From contig JAIKXS010000010.1 of assembly GCA_024683955.1 (NCBI GenBank), positions 1 to 64,000 of the forward strand: a stretch of DNA of 64,000 nucleotides, given 5' to 3'. The notes beneath the pieces are model-generated. The model searched no databases. It had not been told where the DNA came from and saw only the letters and a program-made list of their open reading frames with translations. Each line of letters starts with the position of its first letter. Position 1 is the stretch's first letter. Below, one piece after another: positions 17,918 through 26,897 of this stretch. The stretch comes from Desulfovibrio sp. Lineage in GTDB: Bacteria; Desulfobacterota; Desulfovibrionia; Desulfovibrionales; Desulfovibrionaceae. A program made the translations under genes and the position numbers.

Positions 17918-19542
17918 AACAAAGCACCGTCCGTAAGACGACACATCTGGGCATGCTTCTTGCCTCAGGCCTCATGCTTGTCCTCGCCGCCTGCGCCACC
18001 CGCGCAACGCGCCCCGTGGACACAAGTGCCGATCTGCTCATTCTGCACGCCAACGATACCCATGGTCACGTCGCCGGCATCGACAAGTACGGCAACGCAT
18101 GTGTGGATGACACCGACTGCCGCGGAGGTCTTGCCCGCATTTCGGCCGCCATCAAAAACGCCAGGGCGCAGGGTGCCAACGTGTTGGCCCTGGATGCGGG
18201 CGACATGTTTCAGGGGACGCTCTTCTACAGCGTCAACAAGTATCCCATGCAGGCCGAACTCAACAGGATCATGCCATGGGACGCTTCCACGCTCGGCAAC
18301 CATGAATGGGATGAAGGATGCGAAGAACTGGCACGATACCTCAATGAAAAGCGGCCGTTTCCCATACTCGCGGCCAATCTGAAGCCCCTCCCTGGCTGCC
18401 CACTCAGCAACAGCAAAACCCCACCCTACATGGTCCGGAACATCGGAGGCCACAAGGTGGGTGTCATAGGCCTTGCCAACGACGAGGTTGTGGGCCTTTC
18501 CAATGCCTGCCCGAAGACGACCTTCAGCGACAGGGTAAAAACAGTGCAGGCTGCCGTGCGCGAACTTGAAGCCCAGGGCGTCAAGCGCATCGTGCTCCTG
18601 ACCCACATAGGACTTCCGGCCGACCGTGAACTTGCCAGAAGCGTGGACGGCGTGGACGTTATCGTGGGCGGACACACCCACTCCTATCTTGGTCCGAACT
18701 CCAAGGAAGGGCCCTACCCAGTGGTTGAGAAATCGCCTTCGGGAGCACCAGTACTTGTCGTAACGGCAAAAAACGCCACCCGCTATCTTGGAGAGCTCGC
18801 CTGCCGCTTTGACAACGACGGAGTGCTCACCGGCTGGAGCGGACAGGCCGTTGAGCTTCTGTCCTCCTTCCCCCGGGACGAGAAAGTGTCGGCCGTCGTT
18901 GCCAAGTATGCCAAAAGCCTTGAGGTGTTCAGAAGCCGCGAGGTCGGAAGCCACGGCATCGACATCGGCCCTGACGGCATGGAGGCCTGCCGCAGCAATG
19001 AATGTCTGACCGGCATGATCATTACCGATGCCATGCTTGATTTCGGAAGAAAGCACGGCGCTCGCATCGCGCTTTTCAACAGCGGCGGCGTCCGTGCAGC
19101 GCTCAGACCCGGCACCATAAACCAGGGAGACATTCTCTCGGCATTCCCGTTCAACAACATGATTCAGCTCCGGGAATACAGCGGGAAACAGATTCTTGAG
19201 GCTCTTGAACACGGTGTGGCCGGGGAAGGTGCCATGGGACCGCAGATGCTCCAGGTGTCGGGACTGCGCTATGTGGTAGACGGCTCAAAACCCGCTGGCA
19301 AACGTGTGCTCAAGGCCGAAATTCTGGATGAAAAAGGACGGGCGACCCCTCTTGCCCCCTCAAAGCGCTATCTCGTCATGGTTCCGGAATACCTGGCCAG
19401 TGGCGGCGATTTCTTTGACATGCTGACCAAAGGAAAGCCCGTCTCCTCGCCAGACCCCATAGACGCGGACCTTCTCTCCTCATACCTTTCTTCTCATTCA
19501 CCCCTGCCAAAGCCGATGACGGGACGCATTGTGCGTAAATAG
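17914..19542 (+). CDS. 5'-nucleotidase / metallophosphoesterase (UshA-like) lipoprotein
   Basis: Lipobox VLAACA; LLILHANDTHGHVAG, LGNHEWDEG, GGHTHS, NSGGVRAALRPG motifs. Confidence 0.92.
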   Translation: MKQSTVRKTTHLGMLLASGLMLVLAACATRATRPVDTSADLLILHANDTHGHVAGIDKYGNACVDDTDCRGGLARISAAIKNARAQGANVLALDAGDMFQGTLFYSVNKYPMQAELNRIMPWDASTLGNHEWDEGCEELARYLNEKRPFPILAANLKPLPGCPLSNSKTPPYMVRNIGGHKVGVIGLANDEVVGLSNACPKTTFSDRVKTVQAAVRELEAQGVKRIVLLTHIGLPADRELARSVDGVDVIVGGHTHSYLGPNSKEGPYPVVEKSPSGAPVLVVTAKNATRYLGELACRFDNDGVLTGWSGQAVELLSSFPRDEKVSAVVAKYAKSLEVFRSREVGSHGIDIGPDGMEACRSNECLTGMIITDAMLDFGRKHGARIALFNSGGVRAALRPGTINQGDILSAFPFNNMIQLREYSGKQILEALEHGVAGEGAMGPQMLQVSGLRYVVDGSKPAGKRVLKAEILDEKGRATPLAPSKRYLVMVPEYLASGGDFFDMLTKGKPVSSPDPIDADLLSSYLSSHSPLPKPMTGRIVRK

Positions 19543-19890
19543 AAGAAAAAGACCATGAACAGGCCTTCCGTGCATACGCCGTTTCCCTGTTGTCCCCGCG
19601 GCGTTTCTACCGCGCTCCCGCTCCGTTTTTACGGACGCGCCCGCGCGGCTGCCCGGCTTAAACCCGCTGCAGCCGGCTCTCTGAAGGACTCTGCCCACTT
19701 CGTCTGACTCCGTTCCCGCGTTCCGCGGTTCCGGGAAGGAAGGTGCCCTGGGCACCGGGGATCCCGGACACCGCGGGGCGCTTCCGAAGTACGTGGGACG
19801 CGGTCGCGAAAAATCTCCGGTTCCCGTCATCACGCAAGAATGCGTTGCAGCATCTCGCCTAAAGCGGGATCAACGTGCGCCACCCCTGTT

Positions 19891-20496
19891 CTACTGCCGT
19901 TTGTTTTTCTCCCAGAGCTGGTCGGCAAAGAGTCTGAACCGTTCGTTGGCGGTTGCAAACGACGGGTCCGCCTTGTACCTTCCGCCCATGTCCATCCCGT
20001 CTGCATGCACAAAGGTCTCACCTCGCAAGGCATACTTCCGTCCTCCCTCGTACATAAGAATCTTCATGCCGATCGGACTGACATCGCCCCGGCACCCCAC
20101 ATAATAGGTGAGCCACACCTCGGAAAGACCGTTTTCGTCAAGATCGGTGATGACAGGACTGTCAGGTGAGAACTCTGCCTCGGCACTGGCCTCGCAATCC
20201 TTCACCAGATCGTGCATCTGCCATACCGGCCGGGGGACGCCCCCATCCGTGACATAGCCATACGCATAGAGGTCGCTGTTGGACGTTTCGTCGGAATCCA
20301 TGGCCCGGCCCGGATACATGCCGGTATGGGTCAGGAGGATATCGTTGACCCCCTTTCCGTCCACAAACGTGACCTTCTTCAGGAGGGTTCCCTCCACATT
20401 GCCGAAGCCGCGCAGAACGTCACGGGCACCGTCGGCGTATGCGGGAAGGGCTGACAAGACAACAAGAGCGAGAGCGGCAATCATACGAAATTTCAT
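19891..20496 (-). CDS. Exported protein with Asp-rich repeat-like motif
   Basis: Signal peptide MKFRMIAALALVVLSALPAYA; SPVITDLDENGLSEVWLTYYVGCRGDVSPIGMKILMYEGGRKYALRGE. Confidence 0.75.
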   Translation of the reverse strand: MKFRMIAALALVVLSALPAYADGARDVLRGFGNVEGTLLKKVTFVDGKGVNDILLTHTGMYPGRAMDSDETSNSDLYAYGYVTDGGVPRPVWQMHDLVKDCEASAEAEFSPDSPVITDLDENGLSEVWLTYYVGCRGDVSPIGMKILMYEGGRKYALRGETFVHADGMDMGGRYKADPSFATANERFRLFADQLWEKNKRQ

Positions 20497-20864
20497 GAGA
20501 ATCTCCCTGTCGTGGTTCCACATTCGTTAAAGACTGCACGAACCGAACACTCTCCCGAACACCGTTCGGGACGACCGTTTTCAGTCCGTTTCCCCGTAGC
20601 CTGCACCATACTAAAAATGCATGGCAAACAGAAGATAACGGTCTGTTTTCAGCCGCGGTCCGGCAGTCCAAACCTTCTTCCGGAGGATTTGGTCACACAT
20701 GGAAAAACAGATTCCCCGGTCTGCCCCGTCCTCTTGCCATGGAAAACAGGAGAGCCTGCGCTTGGCAGAAAAAAGGGAACAGGCTACCATATCTCCTCGT
20801 TCTCCGACTGACACAAGCGTTCACATCCTTCACCTTCCGACAAGGAAAATGACGGGAGATTCCC

Positions 20865-22538
20865 ATGAAAAGACGCCCGCTTGCATCCTTTATCCTCTCG
20901 GCCGTGCTGCTCTGTCTTCTCTCTCCTTCCGGTGTGCTCTCCGCGGCCCAGACACCCGATCTCAAACAATTGCGCAAGGCGGCAGAGCGGGGCGACGCGA
21001 GCGCCGCCAACAAGCTCGGCGTCTACTACGAAAAAGGCAAATACGGCCTCACTCCCGATACCGCAAAGGCCGTCGAGTGGTACAGAAAAGCCGCGAAAGC
21101 CGGAAACATCCTTGCCATGCACAATCTGGGGGACTGCTATCAGAACGGGGTCGGGGTTCCCCGCAACCCGGCCGAGGCGTATGCCTGGTACAAAAAAACA
21201 GCCGAAGCAGGCGGTGCCATCGGTTATGAGGATATCGGCAGATTTTTTGAAACCACGGGTTTTGGCAAGCCTGACCGGGAAAAAGCCAGGATCTGGTACA
21301 CGGCGGCCGCAAAACAGGGACGCACAAAGGCACAGGAACGACTTCTGGCTCTCGGAGGGAAAGAACAGACGGCAGGGAAGCCATTCTCCCCCTGCCCGCG
21401 CCGCGAGACAGGGAAAAATCTTGTTGCGGGCACGCTGCGGGGAATACATGAGTATGGACCTGCGGGTGCCGGGAGTTCCATGCTGACTCTTGACGTCAAC
21501 GGAACGCCCATGGACATCTTTGTGGACGATACTTCGATGAAGACGGAACTGCGTTCCCTTTTTTCCACGGGAAAGACCGCCGGCATCCACCTGTCCCTTG
21601 GGACCGTAAGCATGCAGGGTCTCGAGGACTTCACTGCCCGGTGCGGCACGCTGCAGCACTATGTGCCGGGCAGCCTGCATCAAACGGAAATGTCCGTTTT
21701 TGAAGAAACAACGCACATAACTGAAGAACGCGAAACCGCGGGAGACATCTACATCGCCTATGACGGCCTGCTGCTTGGTGCCTTTCTCGAAGGGAAATGG
21801 GTGAACGTCCAGGATCTGCAAAACAGCCAGCAATATTCCGGAAAAAAGCTCTGGGGGGGAACAGACGCCTACATCTACAGCGCGCACGGTCTTGTCAGCG
21901 ACTGCATCATGGGGGCCCTCATGAACGAGCACCCCGAGGAATTCAGCCAGCACGGTCCTCTTGCGGAGTTTCCCTTCTTTACCGTACATACCAGATATGG
22001 CGAATACAAGGGAGATGAGGCTCTGATCATCGGCGGCCCGGGCAGGGATTTCAACCCGCTGCCGCGCACGGCCCGCCTCGTGACGGACAGGAGGGACCAC
22101 TTCCGGGCCCTTGTACGGGAATATCTCTCAAGCCAGGGACTAGCCGATGCGTCCTGCCGCATCCGTGACGTCCATGCCGTTGACCTTGACGGCGACGGCA
22201 CCGAGGAACACATCATCTGCGCCGAGGATTTCAAGGAAGAGATGATTCCGCCCATGGCCCCTAAAAAGGGCATGTACTCCGTCATGTTGATCGAGACAAG
22301 CCACGAAGGACAACGAACGGTCCTCCCTGTCGCAAGCTATATCGCGCTTAAGGACGCAATTCCCGGCGAGGCTCCTCCCCCCGAAACAAGCAAACTGAGC
22401 ATCTGTGCCGATGTGAACAACGACGGCGTCATGGAGCTCATCGTCTACACGGGCTACTATGAAGGAGGAAGTTCCCTCGTCTTCACCCTGAAAAACGGGA
22501 AGCTGATCAAGCTTCTTTCGGAGGGCTGGGGCGTCTGA
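20865..22538 (+). CDS. Exported Sel1-repeat protein with C-terminal FG-GAP-like domain
   Basis: Sel1 repeats AANKLGVYYEKGKYGLTPDTAKAVEWYRKAAKAGNILAMHNLGDCYQNGVGVPRNPAEAYAWYKKTAEAG; C-terminal DLDGDGTEEHI and DVNNDGVMELI. Confidence 0.85.
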   Translation: MKRRPLASFILSAVLLCLLSPSGVLSAAQTPDLKQLRKAAERGDASAANKLGVYYEKGKYGLTPDTAKAVEWYRKAAKAGNILAMHNLGDCYQNGVGVPRNPAEAYAWYKKTAEAGGAIGYEDIGRFFETTGFGKPDREKARIWYTAAAKQGRTKAQERLLALGGKEQTAGKPFSPCPRRETGKNLVAGTLRGIHEYGPAGAGSSMLTLDVNGTPMDIFVDDTSMKTELRSLFSTGKTAGIHLSLGTVSMQGLEDFTARCGTLQHYVPGSLHQTEMSVFEETTHITEERETAGDIYIAYDGLLLGAFLEGKWVNVQDLQNSQQYSGKKLWGGTDAYIYSAHGLVSDCIMGALMNEHPEEFSQHGPLAEFPFFTVHTRYGEYKGDEALIIGGPGRDFNPLPRTARLVTDRRDHFRALVREYLSSQGLADASCRIRDVHAVDLDGDGTEEHIICAEDFKEEMIPPMAPKKGMYSVMLIETSHEGQRTVLPVASYIALKDAIPGEAPPPETSKLSICADVNNDGVMELIVYTGYYEGGSSLVFTLKNGKLIKLLSEGWGV

Positions 22539-22674
22539 CAGCCTGGCCCCTTCATCGCCACCCGCACATCGAAAGAAATCTCACGCCGAAAAAACCGCTT
22601 CCGTGAAACCGGAACAGGAGAGGCGCTTACGACAAAAAACATCGCCCGCAGCCTCTCTCAACGTACAAAACACT

Positions 22675-23901
22675 ATGCCTTCCACCCCTTCTCTTGCCAT
22701 CGTCATCGCCCTCTTCAACAACTGGGCGCTCACGGCGGCATGTCTTGAAAGTCTCGCTGCCACAACAGGCGGCTCTGACTACGAGCTCATCCTCGTTGAC
22801 AACGCCTCAACCGATGAGACGGCCACGGGCCTTGCCCCGCTCTGCCGTACGCTCTTCGGGCCTCGCGCACGCATCTTCCGTCTTGAACAGAACAGGAATT
22901 TCGGACCGGCCTCAACCCTCGGTGCGTACGAGAGCACGGCAAAATATGTCTTTTTCCTGAATAATGACACAAAACTCACAAAAGACTGGGCCCCGCCTCT
23001 CCTCAATGCTCTGGACAACGATCCGGGACTCGGTGCAGTGGGCCCGCTCCTCCTCTATCCCGACGACAGCGTACAGCACCTTGGTGTCGCCTTCACCATG
23101 GGGCACATGGTCCATCTCTATCAGCATTTTCCGCACACCCATCCCCTCGTCGGCAAAAAACGCTCTTTCCAGTGCATCACGGCGGCGGCCCTTCTCATGC
23201 CGCGAGACCTCTTTCTTTCTCTCGGAGGTTTTTTTCCTGAGTATGCCAACGGCTATGAAGACCTTGATCTCTGTCTCCGTCTCAGGAGTCTTGGAAAAAG
23301 ACTGACGGTTGAGCCTGCATCCCGCATCTATCATCTCGAAGGGCAAAGCAGCGGACGAAAGGCCAACGATGCGGAAAACGCGCGTCTCTTCACAAGGCGG
23401 TGTGCCCGCCTGCTCTCTCCCGACCTCCATATCCACGGTCTGCGTGACGGGCTGCGGCCATGGCTTGACGACGCCCTTGATCTCGAGCTCTCGCTTCCCG
23501 AGAAAGATGAGGAGGAGCTCTCTCAAAAGGCATCGGCCCTCTCTGTCCCGGACCTCCACCGCCTTCTTGCCGCCCATCCCCTCTGGCTTTCCGGAAAACG
23601 CCTTCTTGCGGCACGCCTCCTGGCAGACCAAATGATACCGGAGGCCCTCGCGCTTCTCGCTGAAGTGGCCCAGGATTCCCAGACATGCGGGGATTATCGT
23701 GCCCTTCTTGCCCTTGAACACCGGGCCCCCTTTGCGGCAAGTCTCTTTCAGGCGGCCAGGGAGGAACACGCCAGACTCGATGCCACACGGAAAAACGCTC
23801 ACCTTGCAAAAAAACGCCTTAACCAGGCCATGGAACTGCGGGATAAGACCCTGATCAGCCTCTACACGGGACACATCGAAGCCCTCGGCCAGGGAAGATG
23901 A
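22675..23901 (+). CDS. Glycosyltransferase family 2
   Basis: SLAIVIALFNNWALTAACLESL...YELILVDNASTDET...FLNNDTKL...GYEDLDLCLRLR. Confidence 0.92.
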   Translation: MPSTPSLAIVIALFNNWALTAACLESLAATTGGSDYELILVDNASTDETATGLAPLCRTLFGPRARIFRLEQNRNFGPASTLGAYESTAKYVFFLNNDTKLTKDWAPPLLNALDNDPGLGAVGPLLLYPDDSVQHLGVAFTMGHMVHLYQHFPHTHPLVGKKRSFQCITAAALLMPRDLFLSLGGFFPEYANGYEDLDLCLRLRSLGKRLTVEPASRIYHLEGQSSGRKANDAENARLFTRRCARLLSPDLHIHGLRDGLRPWLDDALDLELSLPEKDEEELSQKASALSVPDLHRLLAAHPLWLSGKRLLAARLLADQMIPEALALLAEVAQDSQTCGDYRALLALEHRAPFAASLFQAAREEHARLDATRKNAHLAKKRLNQAMELRDKTLISLYTGHIEALGQGR

Positions 23902-23925
23902 CGACAGGGTAAGAGGACAAAACGA

Positions 23926-23965
23926 AAACGACCGTCCGGAACACACTTCTTCCGAACGGTCGTTT
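23926..23965. terminator. Bidirectional terminator between the convergent GT2 gene and hypE
   Basis: AAACGACCGTCCGGA / TCCGAACGGTCGTTT stem with one mismatch. Confidence 0.7.
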
Positions 23966-24022
23966 CAGACTATTCCCGGGTACGGGAAACAATCTTCTCA
24001 ACCCATAAAGTTGAAACAATCT

Positions 24023-25027
24023 TCAGCAGATACGGGGAAGCTCGGCCCCCTCAAGAAGACTGAGCAGCCGTTCCCCGCCGATGGCCGTTTCAAGCACGAC
24101 ACGGCCGGGTTGTTCCTCCGTCACGGATCCGATGACGGCGGCCTCCCTGCCGAAGGGATCTTCCCGCATAATGGCAAGGGCCTCCTCTGCCGACGCCCCC
24201 GGCACGATGACAATGCACTTCCCTTCGTTAGCGAGATAAAGAGGATCAAGGCCCATGAAGGAGCAGCCGGAACGAACACTTTCGTGCACGGGCACGGCGT
24301 CTTCCCTGATCCGGATCCCCACACGGGACTGGGACGCTATTTCGTTCAGCGTTGAAGCGAGCCCCCCGCGTGTCGGATCCCGTAACACATGGACCGGAAC
24401 CCGTTCGAGAAGGCGGCCGCAGAGGCCGCAGAGAGGGGCAGAATCGCTTTCCACATCGGTCGCAAAGGAAAGCCCTTCCCGCTGCGCCATGATGGTCAGG
24501 CCGTGGTCTCCGACGCTTCCGCTCAGCAGCACCGCGTCCCCGGGCCCTGCCCTGTGCCCCGAAGGCGGATCCTCCACCAGGATTTCCCCTATTCCCGTGG
24601 TCGTGATAAAAATCTTGTCGGCAAAGCCCTTCGGCACAACCTTCGTGTCCCCCGTGACGATCCGGACGCCGGCTGTCCGGGCTGCCTGCGCCATATCGTT
24701 CACAACACGGTACAGGGTTTCGAGCTCAAGGCCTTCCTCAAGGATGAAGGCGGCGCTCAGATACCTGGGAACGGCGCCAAGCATGGAGACATCATTGACC
24801 GTGCCGTGCACGGCAAGCGTCCCGATACTGCCACCGGGGAAAAAGAGCGGCGTTACGGTATAGCCGTCCGTGCTCATGGCAAGACGCCTGCCGACCGCCG
24901 GCAGCAGCGCCGCATCATCAAGAGTGTCAAGCAAAGGATTGGAAAAAGCCTTGCGGAAACAGTCGGAGACGAGCTCCTGCATGGCCCGTCCGCCACTTCC
25001 GGCATCAAGTAATAGCCGCCCTGTCAT
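24023..25027 (-). CDS. hypE: Hydrogenase expression/formation protein HypE
   Basis: LDAGSGGRAMQELV...DDAALL...GTLAVHGTVNDVSMLGAVP...VTGDTKVV; C-terminal PRIC. Confidence 0.95.
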   Translation of the reverse strand: MTGRLLLDAGSGGRAMQELVSDCFRKAFSNPLLDTLDDAALLPAVGRRLAMSTDGYTVTPLFFPGGSIGTLAVHGTVNDVSMLGAVPRYLSAAFILEEGLELETLYRVVNDMAQAARTAGVRIVTGDTKVVPKGFADKIFITTTGIGEILVEDPPSGHRAGPGDAVLLSGSVGDHGLTIMAQREGLSFATDVESDSAPLCGLCGRLLERVPVHVLRDPTRGGLASTLNEIASQSRVGIRIREDAVPVHESVRSGCSFMGLDPLYLANEGKCIVIVPGASAEEALAIMREDPFGREAAVIGSVTEEQPGRVVLETAIGGERLLSLLEGAELPRIC

Positions 25028-25167
25028 GTCTCTTCAGCGTCACGGCCCCTTTCCCGGGACACAACGCAGCCTCCCTTAACAGCCGGAATCCGTATCCCTC
25101 GGGAATCATTCCGGCCAGTTCATTGTCAAACCGTCCGTTTTAAAACATCACGCACATATATGCAGCG

Positions 25168-26238
25168 CTATACTCCCGCATACTTGAACCAGGCGGCGCA
25201 GCTTCCCTCCGTGGACACCATACACGGCCCCACGGGATTTCTCGGGGTACAGCGTGTGCCGAACAGCGGACAGTCCTTCGGTGCGATACGCCCGGTCAGC
25301 ACTTCCCCGCAACGGCAGGCCGACTTCTTTTTCTGCTCCGTGATCGTGAGAGAGAAACGAGCCCTCGCGTCGAACGAGGCATAGGAGTCACGTATGCCAA
25401 GCCCGCTTCCGGGAATCCTTCCGATTCCCCTCCAGAGGGCGTCCTCAACGGTAAAGACCTGTTCCATGAGAGAACGAGCCCTGGGGTTTCCCGCATCGTC
25501 CACGGCCCGCGGGTACGCGTTCCCGACCAGGTCCACCCCGTCCCTCCTCGCCCTGGCAAGCTGACAGAGAGCAAGAAGAATATCCGCGGGTTCAAAGCCT
25601 CCGACGACACCGGGCACATGGTAGTCGCGCAGAAAGGCATAGGGCTCAAGACCGATGATGGTCGACACATGACCCGGCAAAAGGAAAGCGTCGATTCGTG
25701 TTTCCGGATTGTCAAGCAGGGTCCTGAGCACCGGAGGAACAAGCTTATGAAGCGAGAGGACACAGAAATTGTCAAGCCCCAGACGCTCGGCGGTCAAGAT
25801 GGTCGCTGCAATGGTCGGGGCGGTTGTTTCAAAGCCCACGCCAAGAAAGACGACCGTGTCAGAGGGATTTTTCCTCGCAAGCTCAACGGCATCCAGGGGA
25901 GAATAGACGATTTCGATGCGCGCCCCTTCAGCCCTTGCGTGCTTGAGGCTTTTTCCCGAAGGTCCCGGCACGCGAAGCAGATCCCCGAAGGTGGCGAGGA
26001 TGACGTTTTCGTGTGCGGCGAGCTCGAAAAAGGCCGCGATTTCCGCATCGTGGGTCACACAGACGGGACAGCCGGGTCCCGAAAGGTGGGTAATTCCGGA
26101 CGGCAGCATGGAACGCAGACCGCTCCGGAAAATAGCGACCGTATGCGTGCCGCACACCTCCATGAACCGCATGGATGTTCCGGCAAGAAGCGTTTCGAGC
26201 TCAGCCAGAAGCGACCGGCAGATTGATTGCTCGTTCAT
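25168..26238 (-). CDS. hypD: Hydrogenase formation protein HypD
   Basis: FMEVCGTHTVAIFRSGLRSMLP, LSGPGCPVCVTH, VFLGVGFETTAPTIA. Confidence 0.95.
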   Translation of the reverse strand: MNEQSICRSLLAELETLLAGTSMRFMEVCGTHTVAIFRSGLRSMLPSGITHLSGPGCPVCVTHDAEIAAFFELAAHENVILATFGDLLRVPGPSGKSLKHARAEGARIEIVYSPLDAVELARKNPSDTVVFLGVGFETTAPTIAATILTAERLGLDNFCVLSLHKLVPPVLRTLLDNPETRIDAFLLPGHVSTIIGLEPYAFLRDYHVPGVVGGFEPADILLALCQLARARRDGVDLVGNAYPRAVDDAGNPRARSLMEQVFTVEDALWRGIGRIPGSGLGIRDSYASFDARARFSLTITEQKKKSACRCGEVLTGRIAPKDCPLFGTRCTPRNPVGPCMVSTEGSCAAWFKYAGV

Positions 26239-26897
26239 GACCCGACCTCCTCTTGGGAGGAAAAACAGCAGGTTCCACCTGTCATATCGCACACCCTTTC
26301 CCGAAACAGCACCGCATCCTCCCGCGCCAGAAAGAGCTCGCAGTGGATGCGTGCCTCATAGCGTGTTGCCAATATCTCTCCCTGAACCTCTTTCACAAGA
26401 CGCATGACGGCGTCCATATGGGGATAATCAAGGGTAAGGGCCAGCCCCACCCTCTCCTTTTTCTCCACTGAGGAAAGGGTTTCGAGATTTTCCCTCACAC
26501 TGTCCTGATACGCCCTGACAAGCCCGCCCGTCCCGAGCTTTACCCCGCCAAACCAGCGCACCACAACCGTGCAGACCTCACCTATCCCCGAATGGGCAAG
26601 AATCTGCAGCATGGGACGGCCTGCCGTTCCGTGAGGTTCGCCGTCATCAGAGCACTGCGCATGTCCCATGTCTCCCGGGGCCCGTCCCACACAGGCCCAG
26701 CAGTGGTGGGTGGCGTCCGGATAGAGGCCTCTCACCTGCTCAACGAAGAGTCGTCCTGCATCAAGGCCTTCCGAATGGGCGGTCAGGGTCAGAAAACGGC
26801 TCCGCTTGATGACGAGTTCGCTTGCGTGGGGATGCTCCACGTCGGCACAGGGAATAAGAAAACGCCCGGCAGTCTTGACGGAATCGTTAGAGGTCAT
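26235..26897 (-). CDS. YigZ/IMPACT family protein
   Basis: KRSRFLTLTAHSEG...HHCWACV...DDGEPHGTAGRPMLQILAHSGIGEVCTVVVRWFGGVKLGTGGLVRAY. Confidence 0.93.
   Translation of the reverse strand: MTSNDSVKTAGRFLIPCADVEHPHASELVIKRSRFLTLTAHSEGLDAGRLFVEQVRGLYPDATHHCWACVGRAPGDMGHAQCSDDGEPHGTAGRPMLQILAHSGIGEVCTVVVRWFGGVKLGTGGLVRAYQDSVRENLETLSSVEKKERVGLALTLDYPHMDAVMRLVKEVQGEILATRYEARIHCELFLAREDAVLFRERVCDMTGGTCCFSSQEEVGS

Noticed and set aside
17965-19212. 415-aa minus ORF antisense to the 5'-nucleotidase
   Set aside because: Shadow ORF of a strongly supported enzyme; no start context or domain.
20784-22100. Long minus ORF (438 aa) antisense to the Sel1-repeat gene
   Set aside because: Sits opposite a well-supported gene; no family signals. 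Long antisense frames are expected at this GC content.
22912-23946. 344-aa minus ORF antisense to the GT2 gene
   Set aside because: Shadow ORF of a clear glycosyltransferase.
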